The position numbers were made by a program, and so were the translations under genes. A stretch of 64,000 nt of DNA from Candidatus Nitrotoga sp. AM1P (GTDB lineage Bacteria > Pseudomonadota > Gammaproteobacteria > Burkholderiales > Gallionellaceae), in assembly GCF_013168275.1 (NCBI RefSeq), contig NZ_AP019547.1:1-64000 (forward strand), given 5' to 3'. Position 1 is the first letter of the stretch; every line of letters begins with the position of its first letter. A model generated the notes under the pieces. The model did no database searches, had not been told where the DNA came from, and worked only from the letters and a program-made list of their open reading frames with translations. Below are positions 1 through 10,689 of this stretch, one piece after another.

Positions 1-68
1 TTGAAACGTACAAGCTGCAGAGTGGCGCTATTGATTGGACGCAAGCAAGTGCGTTGCCCGTAGGATGA
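1..68 (+). CDS. 3' end of an unidentified upstream gene (partial)
   Basis: In frame 3 the first bases read as the last 21 codons of a protein ending ...[11 protein letters not shown], with TGA at 66-68. The piece is too short to identify. Its stop overlaps the ATG of the next gene as ATGA (65-68), the usual sign of translational coupling in an operon. That overlap is the main reason to think this frame, and not the others, is coding. Confidence 0.4.
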   Translation, partial: ETYKLQSGAIDWTQASALPVG

Positions 69-307
69 GCACCATGGAATTTGATGTCGAATTGGATGCT
101 CGTCAGTTGAGTTGCCCTTTGCCTATTCTGCGTACCAAAAAAATGTTGTCGCAGATGCAAGGTGGGCAAGTACTGAAAGTGGTTGCTACAGACAAAAAAT
201 CACCGGATGACTTCACCGATTTTTGCAAACAAACCGGGAATGATTTGTTGTCTGCTGCACAGCAAGGTGACGAGTTCGTATTTTACCTGCGTCGCCGACA
301 GATTTAA
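65..307 (+). CDS. tusA: TusA-family sulfur carrier protein
   Basis: A protein of 80 residues, the normal TusA/SirA-like size. It carries the family signature Cys-Pro-x-Pro (SCPLPIL) near residues 16-20, in which the Cys accepts persulfide sulfur. TusA-like proteins hand sulfur to tRNA thiolation, molybdenum cofactor enzymes or, in sulfur oxidisers, to Dsr/Hdr pathways; which partner applies here cannot be seen. I chose ATG 65 because it overlaps the upstream TGA as ATGA; ATG 74 is an alternative with an AGGATGAG sequence just before it. The stop shares bases with the stop of the convergent valS gene (TTAA at 304-307). Confidence 0.85.
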   Translation: MSTMEFDVELDARQLSCPLPILRTKKMLSQMQGGQVLKVVATDKKSPDDFTDFCKQTGNDLLSAAQQGDEFVFYLRRRQI

Positions 308-3078
308 CCCAGCTTGTCGAGCTGCGCCTGTAACTGGATCAGCGTAATGGTGAAATCGTCCATACGCCTGCGTTCTTGATCCACCACTTGTGGTGGTGCG
401 CGTAAGACGAAACTGGCATTACCCAGCTTGCTTTGCGCCTTGGTGATTTCGCCCGCAAGACGGGCTATCTCCTTGTCTAGGCGCTCACACTCTGCGTCCA
501 CGTCAATTTCAATTTCCAGCATCAACTTGAAATTTCCGACGATGGCGACTGGCGCATCGGTGTTAGGCAGATCATCCACCAGACTAACCCCGCTTAACTT
601 GCCCAGCGCTTGCAGGTAAGGTGCGAAGTCGTGCAGGATGGTTGCATCGCCGCTCATAATCAGTGGCACTCTTTGTGCTGGAGACAAGTTCATTTCGCTG
701 CGCAGCTTACGACAGGCGGTGACCATTTCCTGCAGCAGGTTGATTTGTTGCAAGGCAATGGGGTCAATTAACTTGGAGTTGGCTTGCGGATAGGGCTGCA
801 GCATGATGCTGTCACCTTGTTTTCCGGCCAGCGGCGCAACTTTCTGCCACAGCTCTTCAGTGATGAACGGGATGATAGGGTGCGCCAGACGCAGTATGGT
901 TTCCAGTACACGCACCAAGGTGCGCCGCGTGGCACGATGTCGTGCGGTATTCAAAGCTCCTTCTTCCACTGAAAGGGGGCTGCCGGAGTGAGGGCTGAGT
1001 TGTACCTTGGCTAATTCCAGATACCAATCACAGTAGGTGTCCCACACCAATTCATGCAGCGTGCGCGCCGCCATGTCGAAACGGTAATGGTCAAAGTGAT
1101 CCGCCATTTCAGTTTCAGCCTGTTGCAAACGACCGATCAACCATTTGTCTGCTGCACTGAATTTAAGCGGCAATGATTCATCCAGTCCGATATCCTGACC
1201 TTCGCAATTCATAAGTACAAAGCGCGTGGCATTCCATAGCTTGTTACAAAAATTGCGGTAACCCTCACAGCGTTGCAGATCGAATTTGATGTCGCGCCCA
1301 TGCGAGGCAAGGCTGGCGAAGGTGAAGCGCATGGCATCTGTGCCGAAGGCCGGGATGCCGTCCGGGAAATGTTTGCGTGTCTGTTTTTCGATACTTTCTG
1401 CCTGCCTGGGATTCATCAGATTCTGCGTGCGCTTGGCCACCAAATCTTCCAGCGAGATGCCATCAATGAGATCCAGCGGGTCTAGCACATTCCCCTTGGA
1501 CTTGCTCATCTTTTGTCCCTCCGCGTCGCGGATCAGGCCATGTACATACACTTCGCGGAATGGCACTTTGTCGGTGAAGTGCAGCGTCATCATCACCATG
1601 CGCGCCACCCAGAAAAAGATGATGTCGAAGCCGGTAACCAGTACCGAGGTCGGCAGAAACGTTTTGAGTTCTTTGGTGTCGTGTGGCCAGCCCAGTGTTG
1701 AGAACGGCCACAATGCGGAGGAGAACCAGGTGTCGAGCACGTCCTCGTCCTGGCGCAACTTTGAGTTTCCTGCCTGCTTGCGAGCATCTTCTTCGTTGCG
1801 AGCGACAAATATATTGCCTTGTTCGTCATGCCACGCCGGGATGCGATGTCCCCACCATAATTGGCGCGAGATGCACCAGTCTTGAATGTTGGTTAACCAC
1901 TGGTTGTATGTGTTGGTCCAGTTTTCCGGCACGAATTTAATTTCACCATCTGCCACCGCTTGCAGGCCGCGCTGCGCCAAACCTTCCATTTTCACGAACC
2001 ACTGATCGGTGAGCATCGGTTCAATTACTGCATGACTGCGGTCTCCGCGCGGCACCATCAGCTTGTGCGGCTTGGTGTCTACAAGCAGGTTTTGTGCGGA
2101 AAGGTCGGAAAGGACTTTCTTGCGTGCGTCGAAACGATCCAGCCCTTGATAGACGCCAGGTGCATGTTCGTTGATTTTTGCATCCAGCGTAAATATGTTG
2201 ATCGGCGTAAGGCTGTGACGCTGCCCCACTATGTAGTCGTTGAAATCGTGCGCGGGCGTAATTTTTACGCAGCCAGTACCAAAAGCCGGATCGACATATT
2301 CATCGGCAATGATGGGAATAGTGCGATTGCACAGTGGCAGTTTCAAGCGCTTGCCGATCAGGTGTTGGTAGCGTGTATCTTCAGGATGTACCGCCACAGC
2401 TACGTCGCCGAGCAGCGTTTCAGGGCGTGTGGTGGCGATGATTAAAGCACCCACACCGGTTTCCAGCGGATAAGCGATGTGCCACATGAAGCCGTCTTCT
2501 TCCTGCGCGACTACTTCCAGATCGGATACTGCGGTGCCCAGTACCGGATCCCAATTCACCAATCGCTTACCGCGATAGATTAAACCTTGCTCGTAGAGTT
2601 TGACGAATACTTCAGTGACGGCTTCGGACAAACCTTCGTCCATGGTGAAGCGCTCCCGTGACCAATCACATGAGGCGCCGAGGCGACGCATCTGGTGAGT
2701 GATGGTAGAGCCGGACTCCTCCTTCCATTTCCACACGCGCTCAATGAATTTTTCACGGCCAAGGTCGTGGCGTTTAATTTTTTGGACATCCAGCTGGCGC
2801 TCTACCACGATTTGTGTGGCAATTCCGGCATGGTCAGTACCCGGCTGCCACAGGGTGTTATCTCCGCGCATGCGGTGATAACGGGTGAGCGCGTCCATAA
2901 GCGTGTCCTGGAAGGCGTGTCCCATGTGCAAAGTGCCGGTCACATTAGGTGGCGGCAGCATGATGGCGTAAGCAGGCTTGTCGCTCTCTAATTTAGCCTG
3001 GAAATAACCCGCGCTTTCCCATATAGGATACCAGCGCGCTTCGATTGCTTGCGGTTCAAAGCTTTTTGTGAGTTCCAT
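304..3078 (-). CDS. valS: Valyl-tRNA synthetase
   Basis: Class I aminoacyl-tRNA synthetase that charges tRNA-Val and edits misactivated threonine. Counting from the ATG at 3076-3078 it has 924 residues, close to the usual bacterial length. The HIGH-type motif is HMGH at residues 51-54 and KMSKS lies at 523-527. The CP1 editing region contains [10 protein letters not shown] (about 216-225). The C-terminal 60 residues form the charged coiled coil typical of ValS ([13 protein letters not shown]...). The start at 3078 matches where the family begins ([18 protein letters not shown]), but the reading frame stays open 405 bases further upstream to an ATG at 3483 (next entry), so the native start is uncertain. 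It lies downstream of holC, the order usual in proteobacteria. Confidence 0.95.
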   Translation of the reverse strand: MELTKSFEPQAIEARWYPIWESAGYFQAKLESDKPAYAIMLPPPNVTGTLHMGHAFQDTLMDALTRYHRMRGDNTLWQPGTDHAGIATQIVVERQLDVQKIKRHDLGREKFIERVWKWKEESGSTITHQMRRLGASCDWSRERFTMDEGLSEAVTEVFVKLYEQGLIYRGKRLVNWDPVLGTAVSDLEVVAQEEDGFMWHIAYPLETGVGALIIATTRPETLLGDVAVAVHPEDTRYQHLIGKRLKLPLCNRTIPIIADEYVDPAFGTGCVKITPAHDFNDYIVGQRHSLTPINIFTLDAKINEHAPGVYQGLDRFDARKKVLSDLSAQNLLVDTKPHKLMVPRGDRSHAVIEPMLTDQWFVKMEGLAQRGLQAVADGEIKFVPENWTNTYNQWLTNIQDWCISRQLWWGHRIPAWHDEQGNIFVARNEEDARKQAGNSKLRQDEDVLDTWFSSALWPFSTLGWPHDTKELKTFLPTSVLVTGFDIIFFWVARMVMMTLHFTDKVPFREVYVHGLIRDAEGQKMSKSKGNVLDPLDLIDGISLEDLVAKRTQNLMNPRQAESIEKQTRKHFPDGIPAFGTDAMRFTFASLASHGRDIKFDLQRCEGYRNFCNKLWNATRFVLMNCEGQDIGLDESLPLKFSAADKWLIGRLQQAETEMADHFDHYRFDMAARTLHELVWDTYCDWYLELAKVQLSPHSGSPLSVEEGALNTARHRATRRTLVRVLETILRLAHPIIPFITEELWQKVAPLAGKQGDSIMLQPYPQANSKLIDPIALQQINLLQEMVTACRKLRSEMNLSPAQRVPLIMSGDATILHDFAPYLQALGKLSGVSLVDDLPNTDAPVAIVGNFKLMLEIEIDVDAECERLDKEIARLAGEITKAQSKLGNASFVLRAPPQVVDQERRRMDDFTITLIQLQAQLDKLG

Positions 3079-3483
3079 GTTGATAGTATTTAATTTAATT
3101 CTGTCGGGTACAGTGAGAAGGGGCGTAATTATAGCGGATGGAGAGGGTACGGGCGGTGTGGAAATGTGCGCTTGAATTAATTCGGGCAGACTTGATTTAG
3201 CTTGGTGCCAAGCCTCTTGCCATAGCGCATCGAATTGTGGTGCAAGTTTTGCGCGCAGTAGTATTTCCAGTTGCGGTGCGATTTGCGTCGCGAGATGCTG
3301 GTATTGGGCGTCAGATAAGGTAGTAAATTCTTTATTTTCTTCTTGATTTTCCGCTAGGAGCGCTGAAGGTTCTTCAGCCACGATTTCTGTCAGTGTGGGA
3401 ATTCCCAGGGAGTCGGCATCGACTACATCGGTAAGTACAGGAAGGTTACCTAATTCATTTAACTGTTTGGACGGATAGCTCAT
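3079..3483 (-). CDS. Conserved hypothetical module fused in frame to ValS
   Basis: Between holC and valS lies an open frame of 135 codons that begins at ATG 3481-3483 and continues into valS with no stop codon. The joining codons read D-R-I-K-L-N-T-I-N just before the ValS Met. Its N-terminus repeats a short motif of the form x-P-x-L-T-x-x-V twice ([16 protein letters not shown]). A predicted amphipathic helical stretch follows, about residues 57-106 (Gln/Leu/Ala-rich). Betaproteobacteria often carry a small separate gene of this style near valS-holC; I recall DUF2486-like proteins with such motifs, but this assignment is weak. It may be a true N-terminal domain, or a small gene that lost its stop. 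No strong ribosome site is visible before 3483 or before 3078. Confidence 0.5.
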
Positions 3484-3571
3484 GGGTGTCTATAAAAATT
3501 TACAATGATTTCTTGAGGACTGCTGTGTGACAGATGCTCTCAAGTCTGGATTTTTAGAGATGCCTTCATGT

Positions 3572-4003
3572 TCAATATTCGGGTTGTTTACTCAGGTCGA
3601 AGTGGCGCATTTCATAGCCGCGATCTCGATAAAAGCTGAAGCGTTCACGGCCCAAGCGTGCATCTTCTGCATCTTGGCTGACGATTTCAAGGACGCGTTC
3701 GAAACGACTGAAAAATGGCAAACAGACGGTATGCAGACTGATCAACACTTCATTGTGTGGAAAAGTTTCGCCGTGATGATCGATCACAACCGGCATCTCA
3801 GCGGCGGCTGATTCATCGCTGTGGCAGTGTGGCATAAAGGCAGTAACCGGATACTGCCACAATAGTTTGTCCAACGCCTCAGTAGTGGTTTCGTCCGGGG
3901 TATGCAGCAGCACACGCAGTCCGTTTTGCATGGCCTTGTGGCTAAGGTGGCAAGCAGTGCGTAGTTTGTCATCCACACCGGTATAAAAATCAACCTTGGT
4001 CAT
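3572..4003 (-). CDS. holC: DNA polymerase III chi subunit
   Basis: The 143-residue protein begins MTKVDFYTGVDDKL and has the HolC layout: an N-terminal Rossmann-like fold, the segment HTPDETTTEALDKLLW and the late FERVLEIVS region. Chi joins psi in the clamp-loader complex and links it to single-stranded DNA binding protein during replication. Position upstream of valS on the same strand is the conserved proteobacterial arrangement (pepA-holC-valS). The gap to the next start at 3483 is 88 bases. Confidence 0.9.
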   Translation of the reverse strand: MTKVDFYTGVDDKLRTACHLSHKAMQNGLRVLLHTPDETTTEALDKLLWQYPVTAFMPHCHSDESAAAEMPVVIDHHGETFPHNEVLISLHTVCLPFFSRFERVLEIVSQDAEDARLGRERFSFYRDRGYEMRHFDLSKQPEY

Positions 4004-4068
4004 TTAATGAATTTACGAGTGATAGCGATGATTTAGAGTAACTATTTATGGCTACTGGGTGGGTGTAA

Positions 4069-4100
4069 TGTAGTCCTTGTCCTTCAGAACAAGAACTACA
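4069..4100. terminator. Imperfect hairpin between pepA and holC
   Basis: TGTAGT-C-CTTGT pairs with ACAAG-A-ACTACA (4069-4080 against 4089-4100), an 11-pair stem with one mismatch and an 8-base loop, in the 149-base gap after the pepA stop. No clear U-tract follows on the minus strand, so a role as attenuator or processing site is as likely as termination. Confidence 0.35.
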
Positions 4101-4152
4101 ATTCGCTGTGACCTGAATTTCTCACGTTGACCCAAATAGTTATGAGCCTAAA

Positions 4153-5652
4153 TTAATTACCGGCTTCGACACAATTGATCAAATACTGTGCCAGTAGCGG
4201 AACGGGACGTCCGGTGGCACCTTTTTCCTTGCCTGATTTCCATGCGGTACCAGCGATATCCAGATGCGCCCAGCGGTAGTCCTGGGTGAAGCGCGACAGG
4301 AAGCAGGCGGCGGTGATGCTGCCGCCTGCACGTCCGCCGATGTTTTGGATGTCGGCGAAGTTGCTGTCCAGTTGCGGTTGATACTCGTCCCACAATGGCA
4401 TGTGCCAAGCACGGTCATAGGTTTGTTCGCCTGCTGCCAGCAGTTCCTGTGCCAGGGTATCCTGATTGCTATACAGTCCGCTGGCAACATGGCCTAAAGC
4501 GATGACGCAGGCGCCGGTGAGAGTGGCTATGTCAATTACGGTGGTTGGTTCAAATTTTGCCGCATAGGTTAATGCATCGCACAGGATGAGACGGCCTTCC
4601 GCGTCGGTATTTAGAATTTCGATGGTCTGCCCAGACATGCTGGTGACGATGTCGCCCGGTTTGGTGGCGGAACCGCTGGGCATGTTCTCGCAGGTGGGAA
4701 TAATGCCGACTACATTCAGTTTGAGTCCAATTTCAGCAATGGCTTGCAGCGTACCGAGCACGCTGGCTGCGCCGCACATGTCGTATTTCATTTCATCCAT
4801 CTCGGCACCCGGCTTGAGCGAGATGCCGCCAGTGTCAAAAGTAATACCTTTGCCAACCAGTACGATGGGTTTTTGTTTCTTATCGGCCCCGCGATATTCC
4901 AGGGTAATCAGCTTGGCGGGTTCATCGCTTCCTCGGGTTACAGACAAGAGTGAATCCATACCAAGCTTATGCATGTCCTTTTCTTCCAGAACGGTAACTT
5001 TAAGTGATTTGTGCGCCTTGGCTAAAGCCACTGCTTGATGCGCCAGATAGCTCGGGGTGCATATATTACCCGGCAGATTGCCCAAGTCCTTGGTCAGCTT
5101 CATACCTTGCCCGATTGCTGCGGCCTGTTTGAGAGCGGCATCCTGATGGGCGGTTGATTTGCCGGACAACAAGCCAAACTGAATTTTGCACGAAGCTTTT
5201 TTATTTTTTTCCGCTTTGCTTTTAAGCTGGTCAAAACGATAAGCCATGTCGAATGCGGCAAGTACTGCTTGGCTGATACACCAAGCGCTATCGCGGCCTG
5301 CCACTGGCAAGTCAGCCAAATAGAGCACGGCATCCTTGGCCCCGGTGGTAAATAGTGTGCGCATTGTGGCACGGATACTGTCGATATATTGGCGTGCAGC
5401 AAACTCATCACGTTTGCCCAGCCCGACTAGTAGCACCCGTTCGCTCGGAATGTTGGGCACATTGTGCAGCAGCAGCGTGGTAGCGATTTTGCCACTCATA
5501 TCGCCGCGCGCGATGATATCGCTGAGCGTGTTCTTGGCTGCTTGATCCAGTATTTGTGCTGCGTCCGATAGCTTGCCACCCTCAAATACACCGACCACCA
5601 CGCAACCGCCACGCTGTTTTTCCGGGTTGCCCAGTTTTATGCTAAATTCCAC
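4153..5652 (-). CDS. pepA: Cytosol (leucyl) aminopeptidase, M17 family
   Basis: 499 residues, the size of E. coli PepA (503). It has the M17 metal and catalytic segments: [16 protein letters not shown] with the metal-binding Lys/Asp, [12 protein letters not shown], and the signature NTDAEGRL, which carries the Asp and Glu metal ligands. It is a hexameric two-metal enzyme that releases N-terminal residues from peptides; in some bacteria it also binds DNA at recombination sites. I take GTG at 5650-5652 as the start because TTAAGGAGA (revcomp of 5658-5665 and neighbours) sits about 5 bases before it and because homologues begin with EFSIKLG. An in-frame ATG at 5715 would add 21 unrelated residues. 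lptF is divergent. Confidence 0.95.
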   Translation of the reverse strand: MEFSIKLGNPEKQRGGCVVVGVFEGGKLSDAAQILDQAAKNTLSDIIARGDMSGKIATTLLLHNVPNIPSERVLLVGLGKRDEFAARQYIDSIRATMRTLFTTGAKDAVLYLADLPVAGRDSAWCISQAVLAAFDMAYRFDQLKSKAEKNKKASCKIQFGLLSGKSTAHQDAALKQAAAIGQGMKLTKDLGNLPGNICTPSYLAHQAVALAKAHKSLKVTVLEEKDMHKLGMDSLLSVTRGSDEPAKLITLEYRGADKKQKPIVLVGKGITFDTGGISLKPGAEMDEMKYDMCGAASVLGTLQAIAEIGLKLNVVGIIPTCENMPSGSATKPGDIVTSMSGQTIEILNTDAEGRLILCDALTYAAKFEPTTVIDIATLTGACVIALGHVASGLYSNQDTLAQELLAAGEQTYDRAWHMPLWDEYQPQLDSNFADIQNIGGRAGGSITAACFLSRFTQDYRWAHLDIAGTAWKSGKEKGATGRPVPLLAQYLINCVEAGN

Positions 5653-5685
5653 TTGTATCTCCTTAATGATTTTTGTTTTACACAA

Positions 5686-6831
5686 ATGCCGGATTATCCG
5701 CAGATTCCAAAGCAAAAGTCAAAGCCGTCACGCTTTAAGTTATTGCGTGCCAGTATTTTTCATCGTGAACTAGTGCGCGAGTCCGCTGGCATGGGGCTAT
5801 TGGTATTTGCCATTCTACTTGGTATTGTTGTATTCACTCAGTTGGTTCGCTTGTTAGGTCAATCCGTTAGTGGTTCTTTAGCAGTGGACGGTGTGCTGGC
5901 ATTGTTGGGCTTTAGTGCTTTGAATTACCTGCCAGCGCTGCTTTCTATAAGTTTGTTTCTGTCGGTGTTGCTAACGCTGACGCGTAGTTACCGTGACAAC
6001 GAGATGGTGGTGTGGTTCAGTTCAGGCATTGGGCTGACACGTTGGATACGTCCGGTGATGTGGTATGCGCTGCCGGTGGTGTGCCTGATTGCACTGTTAA
6101 GCCTGGTGTTGTCGCCCTGGGCGATGTCTCAAGTGGAAGAACTAAAGCGCAGACTGGATAGCCGCGATGACGTAACCGCAGCATCGCCTGGAACATTTCG
6201 CGAATCCAAGCAGGCTGACCGCGTGTTCTTTATCGAAAACGTGGATGTGGGCAAAAATCGAGTTGGCAACATTTTTGTGCAATCGTTGCAGCATGGCAAG
6301 ATGGGCACCATGGTGGCTAAGCAGGGTATGCAGGAAACCGCACCTAACGGTGATCGTTTCCTGGTATTACTGAATGGTACGCGTTATGAGGGAGCACCTG
6401 GGCAGCTTGATTTCAAGATCGTTGAATTTGAGCGTTATGCGGTGCGCATTAAGGCAGTGGAGGCGAAGCAGCGACCTGCTCCTACCGATTCATTACCCAC
6501 TTTACAGCTGCTACAAAACCTTAACAGCGGAAATATATCCGAATTGGAGCGGCGGCTGAGTTTTCCGCTCGCTGCGCTGATCTTGTCCCTGCTGGCAATC
6601 CCGTTGAGTTTTGTTAATCCCCGCGCCGGACGTTCGCTCAATCTCATTATGGCGCTGATCATTTACATGCTTTATAACAATCTGATCAGCGTTACTAACA
6701 CATTGGTTGGGCAGGGGAAACTAGGTCCAGTTATTGGTTTTTGGGGTATTCATGTGCTGATGTTGATGTTGATGGTATTACTGTTCTATCGTCGTTTGTT
6801 GGTGTTCTCCGTGCGGCGGTGGGTGCGATGA
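5686..6831 (+). CDS. lptF: LPS export ABC transporter permease LptF
   Basis: The YjgP/YjgQ-family permease that, with LptG and the ATPase LptB, extracts lipopolysaccharide from the inner membrane. It has the family architecture: transmembrane helices at the N-terminus ([22 protein letters not shown] and following), a large periplasmic beta-jellyroll (about residues 135-260), then three C-terminal helices starting [19 protein letters not shown]. With ATG 5686 it has 381 residues, slightly long. The conserved part starts around [12 protein letters not shown], so a TTG at about 5740 is an alternative start. It overlaps lptG by 4 bases. Confidence 0.9.
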   Translation: MPDYPQIPKQKSKPSRFKLLRASIFHRELVRESAGMGLLVFAILLGIVVFTQLVRLLGQSVSGSLAVDGVLALLGFSALNYLPALLSISLFLSVLLTLTRSYRDNEMVVWFSSGIGLTRWIRPVMWYALPVVCLIALLSLVLSPWAMSQVEELKRRLDSRDDVTAASPGTFRESKQADRVFFIENVDVGKNRVGNIFVQSLQHGKMGTMVAKQGMQETAPNGDRFLVLLNGTRYEGAPGQLDFKIVEFERYAVRIKAVEAKQRPAPTDSLPTLQLLQNLNSGNISELERRLSFPLAALILSLLAIPLSFVNPRAGRSLNLIMALIIYMLYNNLISVTNTLVGQGKLGPVIGFWGIHVLMLMLMVLLFYRRLLVFSVRRWVR

Positions 6832-7904
6832 GGCTGTTGACCCGTTGTCTGGCGCGTGAGATATACGCCAGCATCGCACTGGTGTTCACTGCCTTGCTAA
6901 TGCTGTTTTCTTTTTTTGACCTGATACATGAACTGAATGTACTGGGCAGCGGCAATTATCATCTAGGTTATGCGATGCTGTTTGTTTTGCTGACAGTGCC
7001 TGGCCGAATTTATGAGTTGTTTCCAGTAGCAGTACTGATTGGCGCAATTTTTGCGTTGACGCAGATGGCTGCTAATTCGGAATTGACCGTCTATCGTTCT
7101 TCAGGCGTTTCACTGCGGCAAATGGTAATAGCTTTGTTCAAGATAGGGTTGCCACTCGTTCTGTTGACTTATCTATGTGGTGAAATGATTGCCCCTATTA
7201 GTGAACGTATGGCGCAGGAATTAAGGCTTAAAGCTCAGAATGCTGAAGTGTCGCTGAGAGAATTCCGTTCCGGCGTGTGGGCCAAAGATGAACGCAGTTT
7301 TGTAAACATAAAAAACGTGCTGCCCGATACCACCCTATTGAATATCAGCATTTATGAATTTGATGAGAGTTACCATCTGCGTGCCATTACTGCAGCAAAA
7401 CGCGCTGCTTATGTGGAAAAAAATCGCTGGCAACTGGAAGACGTGACGCAAACCCTTTTTAATACACAGGGTACGACAGTAAATCATCAGGCAAGCATGG
7501 AATGGCGCTCGGCGCTTAACTTGGGTATTTTGAGGGCGATACTGGTGGGGTCGAAACAGATGTCGATATTGAATCTTTATCAATATATCCAGCACCTGCG
7601 CGACAACCATCAGAAGACCGTGTCTTATGAAATTGCCATGTGGAACAAGCTGGTGTATCCATTCGCAGTATTGGTGATGATGTTATTGGCCTTGCCCTTT
7701 GCTTCGCACCAGCGGCGCCAAGGTGGAATTAGCGCCAAAATATTTTTGGGTATTATATTGGGGCTAGCTTTTCACTTTGTAGGTAAGCTGTTCACCAATT
7801 TGGGTGCACTCAATGAGTGGCAGCCTTTGCTAAGTGCTGTGGCGATGCCACTACTGTTCTTGTTATTAGCGACTGGGATGCTGTGGATGACTGAAAGACG
7901 ATAA
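6828..7904 (+). CDS. lptG: LPS export ABC transporter permease LptG
   Basis: 358 residues starting [20 protein letters not shown] at ATG 6828, which overlaps the lptF stop as ATGA; this coupling and the family N-terminus rule out the longer in-frame start at 6741. It has two N-terminal helices, then TVPGRIYELFPVAVLIGAIFAL, the LptG segment that contacts LptB. A periplasmic beta-jellyroll and three C-terminal helices (NKLVYPFAVLVMMLLALPF...) follow. It forms the heterodimeric LptFG channel for LPS. Confidence 0.93.
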   Translation: MRLLTRCLAREIYASIALVFTALLMLFSFFDLIHELNVLGSGNYHLGYAMLFVLLTVPGRIYELFPVAVLIGAIFALTQMAANSELTVYRSSGVSLRQMVIALFKIGLPLVLLTYLCGEMIAPISERMAQELRLKAQNAEVSLREFRSGVWAKDERSFVNIKNVLPDTTLLNISIYEFDESYHLRAITAAKRAAYVEKNRWQLEDVTQTLFNTQGTTVNHQASMEWRSALNLGILRAILVGSKQMSILNLYQYIQHLRDNHQKTVSYEIAMWNKLVYPFAVLVMMLLALPFASHQRRQGGISAKIFLGIILGLAFHFVGKLFTNLGALNEWQPLLSAVAMPLLFLLLATGMLWMTERR

Positions 7905-8136
7905 AGCTGTTTTTCCAAAAATCGAGGCTCATTCCCGAGAGATGATGTGCTACTGAAATTATTCTCTTTGGTAATCAACAATATCTGTAGTAAAGGGGTG
8001 ATGCCGATTCGCGATTGCAAAGCTGTGCTCTACTATTCAATTTGATGACCGGATGCCAAGGAGGTCAAAAATTCCGTTTACATAAAATTTGGGATAATCC
8101 CAGCTCCAGATTTATTTCAGTGAATTAACAAACCGA

Positions 8137-8940
8137 TTATTGTTCCCAATTCCATACTAATTTAAGCGTCACCGATGTCTGTGATTGCATTTGTCTGGGC
8201 TCAGCAGCAGCGTCACTCGCTGCTGCCAAGTAATTGGCCGTAAGAAATACCTCGCGTCCGGGCACAATTATCCAATGTACGCGAGCGATGGCGCCAAGTT
8301 GTTCAGATACATTGTCCCATTGAAATGTTAAGCTCTCCGAAAGCCGATTCGATGCGGCATGATCTAGTCGTATTTTTGCCGTGTGTACAATGAAACTTCC
8401 TGTTGGTAGGTTGATGTCACCACGCTCCAAACCACCGCGTAGCCCCCAGTGTTTATTGACGTTCCAAATCGTGCTAATAGATTGATCATTACGTCGGCCA
8501 TCATAGTAACCCCCAATCCGAGCGTAGGCTGTCATTGAAAAAGGTCGAGACGGTGATGAACCAGCTTCAAGTGAGAAGTAATTCCAGCGATAGTTTCCAG
8601 CCGGGATAACAACACCGGGCAGTATGTGAAATGGTGCGGCTAGCCGATCACTCTGTATGAAAAATTCAGGGAAAATGAAATCTTCGGCCGCATTTGCAAT
8701 ATAGATCTCTGGATTGAGTAGCACTGAGCTTTCCGTTCCATCGAGTTTATTGCGAGCTTGCCAATCTAGCGCCGGGATAATATTCCCTTCCCTTTTTTGG
8801 TGCGTGTCCACCAGCCGATCCACGCAGAAAAACCGATTGGGTGTGTTACTGCTGGTCGCATGTCTTGCCTCGTTCGTACTGCGCTTGATTGGTGAGGTGG
8901 GTAAAGCGCGACAGTTGGAGTTAAAATTCTAGAGCAACAC
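8137..8940 (-). pseudogene. C-terminal remnant of a DUF5916 (CBM9-linked) surface protein
   Basis: The minus strand encodes about 228 residues from a GTG at 8821-8823, and the frame stays open further upstream to a TAG near 8929. The text matches the C-terminal half of DUF5916 proteins as I know them: LPAGNYRW, a GGYYDG turn, INLPTGSF, a repeating pattern of beta-strands (DHAASNRLSESLTFQWDNVSEQLGAIARVHWIIVPGREVFLTANY) and an aromatic end (VWNWEQ). Full members are several hundred residues longer, with an N-terminal carbohydrate-binding-like domain, so this piece is 5'-truncated. There is no ribosome site or start that fits a complete gene. It is probably a decayed outer-membrane-associated protein. 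Confidence 0.7.
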
Positions 8941-9092
8941 GCGGCGTTCGCGCCCGGTTCTCTCTGTGATTACTTTGGCATTGCAGCTTATACAACATGG
9001 TATGGCGGCATTCCCGCCGCATGAGCTTGGCGCAGCCCTTGAACGGTTGCGTTATGATCATCCTGCGCTGCAACTTTGAGGGGAGACCTCAG

Positions 9093-9193
9093 GGTTTGAG
9101 TTTATTTTTTATGACTCTAGTCTCAAGAATTGGTGCTTTTCCGGTGTCGTTTTTCGATCAGTTATGCCTGGCGTTTTGGTTTTACAAAACCTT
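9093..9193 (-). repeat. Remnant of the IS also present at 60.4-61.9 kb
   Basis: About 100 bases (from TTTGAGTTTATTTTTTATGA to TTTTACAAAACCTT) match 60443-60543 with only a few differences. In the complete copy this stretch is the 3' end of the rve-type transposase gene and its downstream sequence. Homology stops exactly where the left inverted repeat of the IS1380 element begins, so the fragment was cut by, or rearranged with, that insertion. Confidence 0.8.
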
Positions 9194-9194
9194 G

Positions 9195-10689
9195 AACCCA
9201 GATTGTCCATTAGCGCGAAATCAGCTATGTTTCAAAGCGCGGGTGATCTAACTTTGCATACTTTTTCTAATGGATACCAATAGAAAACGACGATGCGGCT
9301 AGTCAATTGATTAAATGACATAAGAATCGATAAATGAGGTGATAGATGGCGACCGACTCTGACTTTGAGATGCGCTTCAGCAATCGAGAGGTGAGTGCAT
9401 GGGGTGGATTAGCGCTTCTTAAGCGCGTGCTCAATGTAATTGGTTTTCGTACGGCTGCTCGAAGCTGGGGTTTGCCACAGCCTGGCTCAAACCGTGGCTA
9501 TCCACCGATCCAGATTGTGGAACAGTTTATTGTCAGCATCTGGTGTGGTGCCAATCGTTTTCCATGCTGAAATCACCCGTTTCGACAAGACCCTAACGCG
9601 TCTGTTTGAGTGGAAACATGTAGCGGGCCACAAGTCCATTGTGCGATTGTTCGCCAAATTTGACATGGCACGTAACGAGAACGTGCAAGCCCAAATTTAT
9701 CGTTGGATATTTGACCACATCCGATTCGATCGAATTACGCTGGATATGGATTCCACCGTGATAACGCGCTATGGCACTCCAGAAGGCGGCGCCAAGGGTT
9801 ACAACGCTGCCAAACCGGGGCGGTTATCGCACCACCCACTGCTCGCATTTGTAGCCGAATGCCGCATGGTGACTAACTTCTGGTTACGTCCAAGTAACAG
9901 CAGTAGCGCCAACAATACGCTGCAATTTTTGGAATCAACTCTCCCCCACCTGGAAAGCAAGATCGTTGGACTATTACGTGCTGACAGCGGGTTTTACGAT
10001 GATGCCATTCTCACCTTCCTGCAAGGTCGCCACATCGACTACATTATAAGCGCCAAGCTCACGCATGGACTACAACGTGCCATTGCCGAGCGGGTCACTT
10101 GGTGGAGCGTTGAGCGTGGACTGGAGATCGGTGAACTGAATCAGGCTCAAGGCTGGAGTGCGCCGCGCCGTATCATAGTGGTGCGACAATACGCTGTGCA
10201 GAGAAAGAAAGCGATAGGCAAAGCCATGAGCCTGTTTGCCGATGATCCTGACCAGCAAGGCTGGCGTTACGGTACGATGGTCACTACGCTGAATTTGCCC
10301 GCACTGGAGATATGGCGTTCTTATCGGGGGCGGGCAGATTGCGAAAATCGTATCAAGGAACTCAAAGCAGACTTTGGTTTGAACAGTTTCAACGTCAATG
10401 ATTTTTACGCGACTGAAGCGGCATTGGGTTTCGCCATGCTGGCATACAACCTGATGAGTTTGTTTCGGCAAGCTGTGTTACGAGGCTCGGTACAACATAC
10501 CCTTGCCACCTTGCATCACAAGGTATTTGCAGTAGGGGCGTTCTGGCACAAAAACCCAGACAAGCGACAACTGAACTTGGCGGTGAGTCGACAACGAAAA
10601 GCTTGGTTTAGGGACTCTGGACTAATGCAGGTAATGTCTGGCATGACGATAACACTGTCCCGCAGAATCTCTAATGGACAATCTGGGTT
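9195..10689 (+). mobile_element. IS1380-family insertion sequence
   Basis: Perfect 19-base terminal inverted repeats: AACCCAGATTGTCCATTAG at 9195-9213 and its reverse complement at 10671-10689. They enclose one transposase gene. Family ends usually begin CC, which would place the tips at 9197 and 10687. The flanking bases (TGAA on the left, TTTA on the right) are not a matching 4-base duplication, so the locus was rearranged after insertion or arose by recombination between copies. Confidence 0.85.
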
